Source of the DNA: Bog-950 sp046329515
GTDB taxonomy: Bacteria; Bacteroidota; Bacteroidia; Chitinophagales; LD1
Assembly: GCA_046329515.1 (NCBI GenBank)
Contig: JAXLUM010000001.1
Span: forward strand, 1,612,001 to 1,676,000
Direction of reading: 5' to 3'
DNA: 64,000 bases
Shown: piece after piece, positions 44,429 to 53,732 of the stretch
Numbering within the stretch: the stretch's first letter is position 1
How the letters are laid out: every line of letters begins with the position of its first letter
Translations under genes and position numbers: made by a program
Notes under the pieces: model-generated
Database searches by the model: none
The model's input: only the letters and a program-made list of their open reading frames with translations
What the model was told of the DNA's origin: nothing

Positions 44429-45733
44429 TTTCAAAACAGTGGTAATGAGTTTAACCGCCTTTTGTGCACTATCGAAAGCCGCTTCCACAGTGCCAATGTT
44501 TTCTCCATCGTAACAGGCTTCGCCGGCAAAAAACAGGGTATTAGCAACAGGAGTGGCCAACAGAGCGCGCTGATTATGGGTGTTTACCGTAGCGTAACTG
44601 TAAGCCCCTTTGGTGTAGGAGCTATTGCCCCAATTGAACACCCGCCAGTCCTTTACCAGTTCCTTTAGTTGTTGATCCTGTATTTTGAAAATAATACCAA
44701 GGCACCTAATCCCCATTTCATAAATCATATTGTCGGCCATTTCCCTGAAGGCATCGGCTTTGGGGCCGCCAATCCAACCGGTCAACAGGCCGCTTTCAGC
44801 AGGGTATTGCGTCCACCAGGTAGGTATGGGGGTATCAGCAAAAATGAAACTGAGTTTTTCAAGGTTTTCCTCTACCGCGGGTATTAACTCCTTGTTTTGC
44901 CAAAAAGGTGTTTTAAAGGCTATAAGCACTTTTACTACTGAGCCATAGCCTATTTGCTTTGCTGCATCAACATGCTCAGTTAACTGCGGCTTAAAGTTAA
45001 TAGCAGTAGGAGCGATGCCGCTTAATTGCAGTAGGCTGAGTGGTATAGTTATTATAGCCATTTTAGACACATACTTTTCCTTATCGCTAACTAGAGTTAC
45101 TTTACTTTCTTCCCAAATTACCTCTTTCACTTTTTCGTTCAGCTTAATTTCCGTTTTATATTGGTAAAGGTCCATAGCAATGGCCTGTATTAAACTGCCA
45201 TAGCCGGTAAGTATTCTGTATTGTGTTTCGTTAATGTTGGTCCAGTCCTTTCTAAAAGCGATGGTACTGGCCTTGTCTGCATTGGCTGCTCCATAGCCTT
45301 CCACAAACTGTTTTACTGAGTCGCGTACCTCTTTATGTTCTTCGCCTTGCATGTAGGTGTTCAAAAAGTCTTCCACGCTTACGTCCTCCTTTAGTTCCTT
45401 TAAGGCCTGGCGTAATTGTCTATCGCTTTCAATAAAGTCGTCCTCTTTATGCAGTTCACTGTCCTTAACCGTCCACATGGTGCCGTCCACTTCCTGGTAA
45501 GGTATGCTGTATTGCTTTAACAGTTCCAGCGTAATAGGTAAATTGCCATGTATAAATTCGGCCCCTGCTTCAAGCGGTTCGCCTACAAAGGGGCTATGCA
45601 CCGAATGAATGCGGCCACCAATGCGGTTTTGCGCCTCCAACACGAGTATTTTTTTGCCCGTTTTTTGTAGCTCGCGGGCAGCATACAAGCCTGCAGCCCC
45701 GGCCCCCACAATTATTATATCATATTCTGCCAT
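44426..45733 (-). CDS. Flavin monoamine oxidase-type FAD-dependent oxidoreductase
   Basis: This 435-residue flavoprotein has an N-terminal FAD dinucleotide-binding GxGxxG (IIVGAGAAGLYAARELQ), followed by LVLEAQNRIGGRI and EAGAEFIHG. A C-terminal FAD-binding segment, LFFAGEACYDGENIGTVEAA, is also present. This is the amine oxidase/MAO-polyamine oxidase fold. There is no signal peptide, so it is likely cytosolic. The substrate (an amine or a carotenoid-type compound) cannot be read from the sequence. It is divergent from ribH. Confidence 0.9.
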   Translation of the reverse strand: MAEYDIIIVGAGAAGLYAARELQKTGKKILVLEAQNRIGGRIHSVHSPFVGEPLEAGAEFIHGNLPITLELLKQYSIPYQEVDGTMWTVKDSELHKEDDFIESDRQLRQALKELKEDVSVEDFLNTYMQGEEHKEVRDSVKQFVEGYGAANADKASTIAFRKDWTNINETQYRILTGYGSLIQAIAMDLYQYKTEIKLNEKVKEVIWEESKVTLVSDKEKYVSKMAIITIPLSLLQLSGIAPTAINFKPQLTEHVDAAKQIGYGSVVKVLIAFKTPFWQNKELIPAVEENLEKLSFIFADTPIPTWWTQYPAESGLLTGWIGGPKADAFREMADNMIYEMGIRCLGIIFKIQDQQLKELVKDWRVFNWGNSSYTKGAYSYATVNTHNQRALLATPVANTLFFAGEACYDGENIGTVEAAFDSAQKAVKLITTVLK

Positions 45734-45830
45734 ATGTGTAAATCTGCAACTTTTATGCCTTTGGCCTGAATGTAAAGCTGTTTATGAAAGCGGTGTGGAA
45801 TTATGCGTGATAACTGCTTAATTTGCGCCC

Positions 45831-46328
45831 ATGTCTTCTGCATTAAAAAATCTATCAGCCGGTAAGGATGTGCCGGTAAAAATAACTAACGAATACGCTA
45901 TTGGTATTGTGGTATCGGAGTATTACAGCGAAATAACCTATAAGCTGCGTGATGCCTGCATGGAAACCCTTAAACAGCACGGTATTGAAGAGGAAAACAT
46001 AATTGTAGAGTATGCGCCGGGCGCTTTTGAATTGCCCCTGGCGGCGCAATGGGTATACGATAACAAGGATGTGGATGCGGTTATTTGCCTGGGTTGTGTT
46101 ATTAAAGGCGAAACATCGCACGATGTGTACATTAATACGGCGGTGGCTAACCAGTTAATGCACCTTAGCATTGAAACCGATTCGCCTTTTATTTTCGGGG
46201 TGCTTACACCTGATAACCACCAACAGGCTGAAGACCGCGCCGGTGGTAAACATGGCAACAAGGGAACAGAGTGCGCCATGGCGGCATTAAAGATGCTGAG
46301 TATGCTGGAGAGGCTGGAAGAAGAATAG
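45831..46328 (+). CDS. ribH: 6,7-dimethyl-8-ribityllumazine synthase
   Basis: This 165-residue enzyme makes 6,7-dimethyl-8-ribityllumazine in riboflavin synthesis. Family features are YAPGAFELPLAAQWV, ICLGCVIKGETSHDVYI (with the catalytic His in the SHD stretch), FGVLTPDNHQQAEDRAGG and NKGTECAMAAL. It forms icosahedral or pentameric assemblies in relatives. There are no other rib genes nearby. A TTAATTTG -7-like box lies a few bases upstream of the ATG. Confidence 0.96.
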   Translation: MSSALKNLSAGKDVPVKITNEYAIGIVVSEYYSEITYKLRDACMETLKQHGIEEENIIVEYAPGAFELPLAAQWVYDNKDVDAVICLGCVIKGETSHDVYINTAVANQLMHLSIETDSPFIFGVLTPDNHQQAEDRAGGKHGNKGTECAMAALKMLSMLERLEEE

Positions 46329-46332
46329 CATT

Positions 46333-46411
46333 TACCACATAGTAACATAGGTACATAGAGTTGTGTTGGTTAATCTCTTTTGAACGATTAGTATTCTATG
46401 TGCCCATGTGG
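46333..46411. repeat. Inverted-repeat element downstream of ribH
   Basis: Imperfect terminal inverted repeats (ACCACATAGTAACATAG at the left against CTATGTGCCCATGTGGT at the right, 14 of 17 pairs) enclose about 45 bases. This looks like a dispersed short palindromic element of Bacteroidota. It starts 4 bases after the ribH stop and may also act as a transcript end. Confidence 0.55.
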
Positions 46412-46427
46412 TTAAAATTGTAGTGAT

Positions 46428-47267
46428 ATGAAGTTACATACTGTAGATACGGGCTTTTTTAAACTGGATGGCGGCGCTATGTTTGGCGTGGTGCCTAAAA
46501 CTATTTGGCAAAAGCTAAATGCGCCTGATGCCAATAACCTTTGCACCTGGGCTATGCGTTGTTTGCTTATTGAAGATGGCAAGCAGTTAATACTAATTGA
46601 CTGCGGCCTGGGCGATAAACAGGATGCAAAATTCTTTAGCTATTACGAGCCGCACGGAGATGCATCACTTGAAAAATCGTTGAAGAAGCTTGGGTTTGGC
46701 TTTGATGATGTAACGGATGTGATTTTAAGCCACCTGCATTTTGATCATTGCGGTGGGGCTATTAAGAAGAACAGCGAGGGGGGCTATTACCCTGCCTTTA
46801 AAAACGCCACGTATTGGAGTAATCCGCAACACTGGGAATGGGCCACTAAACCCAATGCCCGCGAAAAGGCTTCGTTTTTGAAAGAGAACATACTGCCCAT
46901 ACAGGAGAGCGGTCAACTAAAATTGGTGGAAAGCGGCAGCACGGCTGTTAACCCTAACATAACGTTGAACACGGTTAACGGCCATACCGAAAGCATGTTT
47001 ATACCGCAGATAAAAACAGGAGATAAAACCATTGTTTATTGTGCGGATTTGTTCCCCAGCATGGCGCATATACCCTTGCCTTATGTAATGGCCTACGATA
47101 CCCGCCCATTGCTAACGCTGGATGAAAAGAAAAGAGTGCTGGATGAGGCGGTGGCAAATAACCATTACTTGTTTTTTGAGCACGACCGCGTAAACGAACT
47201 TTGCAGCTTGCAACAAACGGAGAGAGGGGTTAGGGAGAAGGATGTATTGAAGATGGAGGAACTTTGA
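46428..47267 (+). CDS. MBL-fold metallo-hydrolase
   Basis: This 279-residue hydrolase has the metallo-beta-lactamase fold with the metal-binding motif SHLHFDHCGG (HxHxDH), a later NTVNGHTESMF (third His ligand), CADLFPSMAHIPL and the final FEHDRVNE His. LLIEDGKQLILIDCGLG is at the N terminus. The arrangement is like the quorum-quenching / N-acyl-homoserine-lactonase type and many uncharacterised hydrolases. There is no signal peptide. Substrate unknown. Confidence 0.9.
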   Translation: MKLHTVDTGFFKLDGGAMFGVVPKTIWQKLNAPDANNLCTWAMRCLLIEDGKQLILIDCGLGDKQDAKFFSYYEPHGDASLEKSLKKLGFGFDDVTDVILSHLHFDHCGGAIKKNSEGGYYPAFKNATYWSNPQHWEWATKPNAREKASFLKENILPIQESGQLKLVESGSTAVNPNITLNTVNGHTESMFIPQIKTGDKTIVYCADLFPSMAHIPLPYVMAYDTRPLLTLDEKKRVLDEAVANNHYLFFEHDRVNELCSLQQTERGVREKDVLKMEEL

Positions 47268-47286
47268 TAAGCCACAAATGCAAATA

Positions 47287-47315
47287 AAAAAAGGCAGCGT
47301 ATTGCTGCCTTTTTT
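47287..47315. terminator. Intrinsic terminator between MBL gene and tRNA-Met
   Basis: A 12-bp stem (AAAAAAGGCAGC / GCTGCCTTTTTT) has a 5-base loop; A and T runs on both sides let it end transcripts from both directions. Confidence 0.9.
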
Positions 47316-47319
47316 GTTG

Positions 47320-47393
47320 TAGCGAGGCGGAGGCTCGAACTCCGGACCTCAGCATTATGAGTGCTGCGCTCTAGCCAACTGAGCTACCTCGCC
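47320..47393 (-). tRNA. tRNA-Met (CAU), elongator type
   Basis: The reverse complement is a 74-nt cloverleaf. The acceptor GGCGAGG pairs with CCTCGCT (one G-U), the D arm is AGCTCAGTTGGCTAGAGC, and the T arm contains AGTTCGAGCC. The anticodon stem CAGCA/TGCTG closes loop CTCATAA, giving anticodon CAU. The G1-U72 start and lack of the initiator three G-C pairs point to elongator Met. A lysidine-modified Ile tRNA cannot be fully excluded by eye. CCA is not encoded. Confidence 0.85.
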
Positions 47394-47523
47394 GAAAACG
47401 GAGCGCAAATATATATTCTTTGGTGAAATTTTGTAGTGCCTATGACAATACAGTAGTGGAAGGCATGCAGAATACGCCATTTCTATTAAAATCCGATATT
47501 TGACCCATTCGAAAAGAGACAGA

Positions 47524-48501
47524 ATGAGAAAAATACGTTTTCGTGAGGCTTTACGCGAAGCCATGAGTGAAGAGATGAGAAGAGATGCTTCCGTTTTTTT
47601 AATGGGAGAAGAAGTTGCTGAATATGACGGTGCTTATAAAGTTAGCCAGGGTATGCTGGCCGAATTTGGCGCCAAGCGTGTTATTGATACCCCTATATCG
47701 GAACTTGGTTTTGCCGGTATTGCAGTAGGCGCTGCTATGAATGGCACACGCCCTATTGTTGAATTTATGACCTGGAACTTTGCCATACTGGCCTTTGACC
47801 AGATTATAAACGGTGCCGCTAAAATGCGTGCTATGAGTGCAGGTGAATTCGGCAACCCCATAGTGTTTAGAGGTCCGCACGGTAGCGCCGGCCAGTTAGG
47901 CGCACAGCACAGCCAAATGCTTACCAATATGATGGCCTCGGTGCCGGGTTTAAAGGTTATTTCGCCAAGTAACCCTTATGATGCAAAAGGCCTTTTAAAA
48001 AGCGCCATACGCGACGAGAACCCCGTAATTTTTATGGAAAGCGAGGTGATGTATTCGGATATGGGTGAAGTGCCTGAAGAGGAATACCTGATTGAGATAG
48101 GCAAGGCTGATATTAAGCGCGAAGGCACTGATGTTACCCTTGTTAGTTACAACAAAATGATGAAGGTGGCCCTTAAAGCTGCTGAAGAGTTGGAGAAAGA
48201 GGGTATAAGCGCCGAGGTGATAGACCTGCGCACCATTCGCCCGCTGGATGTGGATACCATTGTAAATAGTGTGAAGAAGACCAACCGACTGATAATAATT
48301 GACGAAAGCTGGCCGTTTACTTCTATAGCTTCGGAGATAAGCTTCCAGGTTCAGCGCCATGCTTTTGATTACCTTGATGCGCCGGTACGCCGTGTATGCG
48401 GTGCTGATTCATCAATGCATTATGCCGGTAACCTGGTAGAAGCTTACCTGCCCAGCGTAGCCAAGGTGGTTGATGCTGTAAAGGCTGTTACTTACAAATA
48501 G
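47524..48501 (+). CDS. pdhB: Pyruvate dehydrogenase E1 component, beta subunit
   Basis: The protein has 325 residues from the ATG at 47524 (an upstream TTG at 47500 is less likely). Beta-E1 motifs are FREALREAMSEEMRRD, MGEEVAEYDGAYKVSQGM, IDTPISELGFAGIAVGAAM, VEFMTWNFAILAFDQIIN and GSAGQLGAQHSQ, with DESWPFTSIASEI near the end. It forms the alpha2beta2 E1 with the pdhA product. Alpha and beta genes are split by the TPR, amine oxidase, ribH, MBL and tRNA genes. A GATATTTG -7-like sequence precedes it. The E2 gene is not in the window. Confidence 0.94.
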   Translation: MRKIRFREALREAMSEEMRRDASVFLMGEEVAEYDGAYKVSQGMLAEFGAKRVIDTPISELGFAGIAVGAAMNGTRPIVEFMTWNFAILAFDQIINGAAKMRAMSAGEFGNPIVFRGPHGSAGQLGAQHSQMLTNMMASVPGLKVISPSNPYDAKGLLKSAIRDENPVIFMESEVMYSDMGEVPEEEYLIEIGKADIKREGTDVTLVSYNKMMKVALKAAEELEKEGISAEVIDLRTIRPLDVDTIVNSVKKTNRLIIIDESWPFTSIASEISFQVQRHAFDYLDAPVRRVCGADSSMHYAGNLVEAYLPSVAKVVDAVKAVTYK

Positions 48502-48507
48502 TAACGG

Positions 48508-48537
48508 TTGTAGCAGTGCTTCATCGGGCTATATTTG
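48508..48537 (+). promoter_or_regulatory. Bacteroidota-type promoter of the CTP protease gene
   Basis: TTG at 48508-48510, an exact 19-base spacer and TATATTTG at 48530-48537 form a textbook -33/-7 pair, 21 bases before the start codon. Confidence 0.75.
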
Positions 48538-48558
48538 CGCCCTTAATTTCTTAGTTAC

Positions 48559-50199
48559 ATGAATGATAACCGTGAGTTAATTTCTTATCGCCAAAAGCAA
48601 CAGCCTCCGCGCAACCCTTTTGGCCCGCTTACTTATGCTTTAATACTTGCCCTTGGCGTAATGCTGGGCTACATTATAAACTCGCTGGTAGTGGGTAAAC
48701 AAAGCCCTTTTACCGGCGGTGGCAGTTACGATAAGGTGCAGGACGTATTGAATTACGTAAACCTTAAATACGTAGACACTACCAATAAGGAACAGTTGGA
48801 GAATGCCGCTATTGATAAGTTGCTATCGGGCCTTGACCCGCACAGTGTTTACATACCTGCATCGGAATTATCGGAAATGAACGAATCGCTGGAAGGGAAT
48901 TTTGAAGGCGTAGGGATAGAATTCTTTATTGTGCAGGATACTATAACTGTAGTTACTGCTATCTCCGGCGGACCTTCGGAATCCGTTGGTATAAAAGCCG
49001 GCGACCGCATTGTGAAAATCAATGATTCTATTGTTGCCGGAGTGCATATTTCAGAAACGGATGTAAAGAAACACCTGCGCGGACCTAAAGGCACTAAGGT
49101 GAAGGTTGGTATTATGCGCAGCGGGGCTAAAAACCTGATAAACTTTGACATTACCCGCGATAAAATTCCTTTATACAGCATTGATGCGGCCTTTATGCTG
49201 AACAGCGAGGTGGGCTACATACGCATAAACAACTTTAGCGCTACCACGCACGAGGAGTTTATGGAAAAGATGCACAACCTAAAGGCAAGTGGTATGAAGA
49301 AGCTGGTGGTTGACCTGCGCGGTAACCCCGGTGGATATTTACAGTCCGCCACTTCTATTGCTGATGAACTGATTAGCGGTGAGAAGCTATTGGTATATAC
49401 CAAAGGTAAAGCGTATGAGCGTATTGATTACAAAGCGGGTAAAGCAGGCCTGTTTGAAAAGGGCCCGGTTTGTGTGCTAATCGATCAAGGTTCGGCTTCA
49501 GCCAGTGAGATTCTTTCAGGTGCTATACAGGATTGGGACCGTGGCACTATTATTGGCCGTACCTCTTTCGGTAAGGGTTTAGTGCAGGAACAATTTGAAC
49601 TGAAAGACGGTTCAGCGTTGCGCTTAACAGTTGCGCGTTACTATACGCCATCGGGCCGTTGCATACAGCGCCCTTATGATAAAGGCAATGATGCTTATTA
49701 CAACGAGGTGTATGAGCGTTACATGCGCGGGGAGTTTGTGCATGAGGATTCTATTGTAAGCCTTGATACTACCTTATACCAAACGCTGGTAAAAGGCCGC
49801 AGGGTTTATGGCGGCGGCGGTATACGCCCGGACATATTTGTGCCGATGGATACCAGCGCAGATAATGAATACTTCTATGCGGTGCGTTCGTTTGTGCCTG
49901 AGTTCATTTACAAATACTCGTCAGACCATCCGCAGTTTATGGATAAGTATAAGAGCATGGAAGAGTTTAGCAATGGTTTTGCTGTAAGCCAGCAAATGCT
50001 GGATGAATTTTATGCCTATGCTGTAACGGCGGGATTAAAAGAGCAAAAAGCCCGTAACCCCCGCATAAGCGAGCGCATAAAGTTGAGCTTAAAAGCCTTT
50101 TTTGCCAAGCAGGTTTGGCGCATGGATGGCTACTATTACGTAACCAACCAGGACGACAACGTTATAACCAAGGCGCTGCAAACGCTTAGCGCCCAGTAG
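48559..50199 (+). CDS. C-terminal processing peptidase (S41 family)
   Basis: This 546-residue protease is anchored by one N-terminal helix (about 22-43). A PDZ domain (about 105-190; GVGIEFFIVQDTITVV, GIKAGDRIVKIND) is followed by the S41 fold: LVVDLRGNPGGYLQSA and DQGSASASEIL with the catalytic Ser, then RTSFGKGLVQ with the catalytic Lys. A long C-terminal helical region follows (about 430-546). It cleaves non-polar C-termini of periplasmic proteins and is often called CtpA or Prc in other phyla. All catalytic residues are present. Confidence 0.95.
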   Translation: MNDNRELISYRQKQQPPRNPFGPLTYALILALGVMLGYIINSLVVGKQSPFTGGGSYDKVQDVLNYVNLKYVDTTNKEQLENAAIDKLLSGLDPHSVYIPASELSEMNESLEGNFEGVGIEFFIVQDTITVVTAISGGPSESVGIKAGDRIVKINDSIVAGVHISETDVKKHLRGPKGTKVKVGIMRSGAKNLINFDITRDKIPLYSIDAAFMLNSEVGYIRINNFSATTHEEFMEKMHNLKASGMKKLVVDLRGNPGGYLQSATSIADELISGEKLLVYTKGKAYERIDYKAGKAGLFEKGPVCVLIDQGSASASEILSGAIQDWDRGTIIGRTSFGKGLVQEQFELKDGSALRLTVARYYTPSGRCIQRPYDKGNDAYYNEVYERYMRGEFVHEDSIVSLDTTLYQTLVKGRRVYGGGGIRPDIFVPMDTSADNEYFYAVRSFVPEFIYKYSSDHPQFMDKYKSMEEFSNGFAVSQQMLDEFYAYAVTAGLKEQKARNPRISERIKLSLKAFFAKQVWRMDGYYYVTNQDDNVITKALQTLSAQ

Positions 50200-50209
50200 T
50201 AGTTTAACT

Positions 50210-51511
50210 TTAGCGGTTAATTTGGAATTTGCGCACCAGGCTGTTATTGCCTGAAGTAAAGCGAATGAAGTAAATGCCTGAAGGCTGATTACTTAAATCA
50301 AGCACTTTGGTTAACTGGTTAATGCTGCCTTCAGCAGTAATGCGCTGGCCCATTGCATTAAGTACTTCGTAGCTGTAATCTTTACCTGTTTTTAAGTAGG
50401 TGGAGAATTGTACAATGCCGGTAGTTGGGTTAGGGTATAAATACACCTTACCAAATTCCTCAGCAACATTCTCAACACCGGTTTCCACCACTACCTGGGC
50501 AATGCCTTTGCGCGAGGTTTGCAGCATGGCGTGCATAACGCTTATTTGCTCCACAGTAAACATGTTCAGGCAACGGTCATCGCTGTAGTCCATGTAGTTT
50601 TCAATCATATCCGGATAGTCGATAGGAGAGTCAACACAAGAGTTTTGTGAGGTATCACAAGTTTGCTGGTGTGCATCGGAATGTTTTGGGGTATCGCTTA
50701 TACCGTCGCCATCCTGTTTGTTGCAGCCGGTGGTATCGCCCCAAATGTGGCGCAGGCCAAGGTAGTGGCCAATTTCGTGGGTAGCGCTACGGCCACCTGC
50801 AACGGTTAAGTCAATAGGTTGCGGATAGTTGCGGCCAACACATGGGTAGTGCAATACAACACCCTGTAAGGCTGAATCAGTGGAGGAACCGGCAGGCCAG
50901 TTAGGCGCGTTATCAGGAGGGAAGGCATAGCCTAAAACACCAAGGCCGTTAAGGATATTGCAAACCCATACGTTAAGGTAGCGGTCAGTTGGCCAGGCGG
51001 CTATACCTTCTGCAGCCAGCTTTACGTTATCCTGAAAAGGGTTAAAGCCTAAAACACCGGGGTTGCCCTGTGTGTGGGTAATACCGGTAGTAGGGTTGCC
51101 ATCGGGGTCGGTAGTAGCTAAATAAAACTCGATGTGTGCATCGCCGGCAATGGGTTTAAATACATCGCGGGTTTTAAAGGTATCGGCATTTAAACGGCGG
51201 TAATCTTCGTTCAATACTTCTATTTGCGAGTAGATGATAGAGTCATCAATATTTTCAGTTGGGGTGGTATATACCACATGGAAAACTACCTGAATGCGGT
51301 AGGTAGTATCGCCAATAGCGCGGCTGGCCGTGTTGGCTGCTGCAATTTGTTTGGCATAATCGAAGGCTGCATTAACACGGTCTAAATAGCCGGGTTGCTG
51401 CTGGTTGCGGTACTGCATAACATCGTAAGTGCCGCAACGTTTTTGAAAAGTTTGTGCATAGCTGATTGTGGTAGCTGCAAGCAGCAACATTAACAGGTAA
51501 AGGTTTTTCAT
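50210..51511 (-). CDS. M43 (pappalysin/cytophagalysin) zinc metalloprotease with T9SS sorting domain
   Basis: This 433-residue protein has a signal peptide (1-19, ISYAQ) and a short propeptide. An M43 catalytic domain (about 65-335) follows, with the zinc motif THEIGHYLGLRHIWGD (HExxHxxGxxH) and the downstream Met-turn region NYMDYSDDRCLNMFT. The last 80 residues (VYLYPNPTTGIVQFS to GIYFIRFTSGN) are a T9SS type A sorting domain. It is a cell-surface or secreted protease. It sits beside a second, larger M43 gene on the same strand (gap 77 bases). Confidence 0.93.
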   Translation of the reverse strand: MKNLYLLMLLLAATTISYAQTFQKRCGTYDVMQYRNQQQPGYLDRVNAAFDYAKQIAAANTASRAIGDTTYRIQVVFHVVYTTPTENIDDSIIYSQIEVLNEDYRRLNADTFKTRDVFKPIAGDAHIEFYLATTDPDGNPTTGITHTQGNPGVLGFNPFQDNVKLAAEGIAAWPTDRYLNVWVCNILNGLGVLGYAFPPDNAPNWPAGSSTDSALQGVVLHYPCVGRNYPQPIDLTVAGGRSATHEIGHYLGLRHIWGDTTGCNKQDGDGISDTPKHSDAHQQTCDTSQNSCVDSPIDYPDMIENYMDYSDDRCLNMFTVEQISVMHAMLQTSRKGIAQVVVETGVENVAEEFGKVYLYPNPTTGIVQFSTYLKTGKDYSYEVLNAMGQRITAEGSINQLTKVLDLSNQPSGIYFIRFTSGNNSLVRKFQINR

Positions 51512-51588
51512 TTAGGGTATTGGTTATAGCTCCAAATATGGGTTTTTGCACTAAAGTTACAAAGCCCCAAACTGTATGTTTGTTTATA

Positions 51589-53724
51589 CTACTTGCTTAT
51601 CAACAAACGCTCGGTTTGTTGTGCATTGTTGCCCTGCAGGTGAATGAAATACAAACCGGTGCTTAACTGCGCAAGGTTTATATTCAAACGGTTGCTGCTT
51701 ATGTTGGTTTGCATTACCGCTTCGCCAAGGGCGTTGTAAATTACCAGCTTAGTAAAGTTGTGGTTGGCAGGTAATTGCAGGGTAACATTATCCTTAGCAG
51801 GGTTAGGCAGCAGTTGCACTTTTACTTTGGCCACTTCGTTAATAGCTAAGGCTGCATTGTTATCAAGGTTAATGTTATCAAGGTAAAGCACATTGCCCCA
51901 ACCAGTAACATTTTCAAACTTTAAAGAAACCTTTGATTGGCCGGCTGCTGCGGGTATAGAAACATTTACTGTTTTCCATTCAGTAGCCTGCGGTATAAAC
52001 TTAACGGTAGCATCGGCTGCAGTTGCTAACTCGCTGCCCCACTGGTTCCATACTTTGGTCCAGTTGCTGCCGCAATCAAGGCTGTAGTAAACGTTTAAAG
52101 AATCGCTGCGTGTAGCATCGCGGCGGGCGTAGGCTACATCAAATTTTAATTCAGGGTAAGTAGCAGACGACAAATCGTAAGCATCCGTAATTAATGCATC
52201 CTTACGTTTGTTGGGGTTGCTTGCATAACTGAAGTTATCAATTGCAGCGCTGGTGTTGCTTAAGCCATAAGCGCCGTAATAAGCCTGGTCCCAGGTAGCA
52301 TCGTTATTAGAGTTAAGCAGAGTCCAGTTGGTTTGCGGGAAATTGCCTTCAAAGCCTTCGCTTAAAGGAAGCGCTGCTGAAGTGCCGCCGTCATAAGCAT
52401 AGAAGTTAACGCTTCCATCGTCGTTTAGTGAGTTGTCGTCCGCCGAAAGTCCGTTCATGTTGCCGATAGTAACACTTAAGGAGTGGTCGCCATCAATTGT
52501 GCCCAATTGTGGTAACAGTAGCTGAATTTCTTCCTGCGAGTTAATGTTGCCGCTCCAGTTGTAAATCTGTATTGGTTCGGCATCAATTTTAAAGTAAACC
52601 TTAAAACTGGTAATGGCGGTTAAGCCTTCATTTTTTATGCGGATAAGCGGTTTGAAGTTTAGTGAGCAGATGGTATCAACAGGCAATTGAATTTTTACCA
52701 GCGCTAAATCTAAATTATAGAAACACTGCGTGGTTGCGTTTTTTAATGATTGACGCGTGCCGTTAATGGTGTTGAGTATATTGCTTACCTGGCCGGCGCT
52801 AAACATATTGCGGCAGGCATCATCAGTATAGTCCATGTAGTTCATAAACATATCGCCATTAGGGGCTGATGCGTTGCATGAAACGTGAGGGAAGGTAGGG
52901 CAACCGAAGTTGGCCTGATCCTGAAGTGGAGTATCGTTTACAAAATCGCTACCGCCCCAACCAGTGGTGCAACCACCATTGCTACCCCATGGGTGTAAGA
53001 GGCCAAAGAAGTGGCCGGCTTCGTGCGTAATGGTTTTACCGCTTTCGTAACCCTGCAAAATGCTGCCGGTAGTACCTATGCAGTTGTAGCGCGATACGAT
53101 TCCATCCTGATTGGCAGAGCCAAAGCCCGGGAAACTTGAATAGGCTAAAACTCCATCACTGGTTAAGGTTCCACCAAAGCGGCAACTCCAAATGTTGAGG
53201 TAGCGGGTGTGGTCCCAAATGGTGGCGGGTTTAAGGTAGTTATCAATAAGGGAGTCGGTGTTCCAGGTAGCAAAAGAAAACTGCTCGCGCAGGATGCCTG
53301 TGGTAGGATTGCCGTTAGGATCGAACTTGGCTAAGCAAAAATGAAAGTGAGGAGTAGCTACCAGGCTTGCAAAAGCAGAGGGCACGTTAACCACATCGGG
53401 GTCCAGACCATTGTAATCGCGGTTAAGGGCATCAATTTGCGAAAGCACCTGTGCATCGCTTATGTTTTCGCCGGTGCCTTCGGCATCACCATTATGGATG
53501 ATGTGAAATACTACGGGAATGTAAATGATGTCCTCATTTACCGCGCGGTTATTTTGCGCATTGCTTTGCTGCAAAAAGTTCAGGAAGTTGTTATAGTCTG
53601 CCTGCATAGCCGGATTGGCAGCAATTTGTTTTTGCAGGCGTTCCATAGTGCCGCACCATTGTTGTTGGGCACCGGCTAATAATGTTGCTAAACCTAAGGC
53701 AAATAATAGGGTAATTCTTTTCAT
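51589..53724 (-). CDS. Large M43 zinc metalloprotease with jelly-roll domain and T9SS sorting domain
   Basis: This 711-residue protein has a signal peptide (1-19, LLAGAQ) and an M43 catalytic domain (about 70-330) with zinc motif THEAGHFFGLLHPWG and Met-turn MNYMDYTDDACRNMFS. An Ig-like domain (about 345-440) follows. A carbohydrate-binding/MAM-type jelly roll comes next (about 450-620, LPLSEGFEGNFPQTNWTLLN to VLYLDNINLDN). The T9SS type A sorting domain is the last 80 residues (LLPNPAKDNVTLQL to GLYFIHLQGNN). It was probably derived from the same ancestor as the neighbouring smaller protease by domain gain. Confidence 0.93.
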   Translation of the reverse strand: MKRITLLFALGLATLLAGAQQQWCGTMERLQKQIAANPAMQADYNNFLNFLQQSNAQNNRAVNEDIIYIPVVFHIIHNGDAEGTGENISDAQVLSQIDALNRDYNGLDPDVVNVPSAFASLVATPHFHFCLAKFDPNGNPTTGILREQFSFATWNTDSLIDNYLKPATIWDHTRYLNIWSCRFGGTLTSDGVLAYSSFPGFGSANQDGIVSRYNCIGTTGSILQGYESGKTITHEAGHFFGLLHPWGSNGGCTTGWGGSDFVNDTPLQDQANFGCPTFPHVSCNASAPNGDMFMNYMDYTDDACRNMFSAGQVSNILNTINGTRQSLKNATTQCFYNLDLALVKIQLPVDTICSLNFKPLIRIKNEGLTAITSFKVYFKIDAEPIQIYNWSGNINSQEEIQLLLPQLGTIDGDHSLSVTIGNMNGLSADDNSLNDDGSVNFYAYDGGTSAALPLSEGFEGNFPQTNWTLLNSNNDATWDQAYYGAYGLSNTSAAIDNFSYASNPNKRKDALITDAYDLSSATYPELKFDVAYARRDATRSDSLNVYYSLDCGSNWTKVWNQWGSELATAADATVKFIPQATEWKTVNVSIPAAAGQSKVSLKFENVTGWGNVLYLDNINLDNNAALAINEVAKVKVQLLPNPAKDNVTLQLPANHNFTKLVIYNALGEAVMQTNISSNRLNINLAQLSTGLYFIHLQGNNAQQTERLLISK

Positions 53725-53732
53725 ACGGCTGG

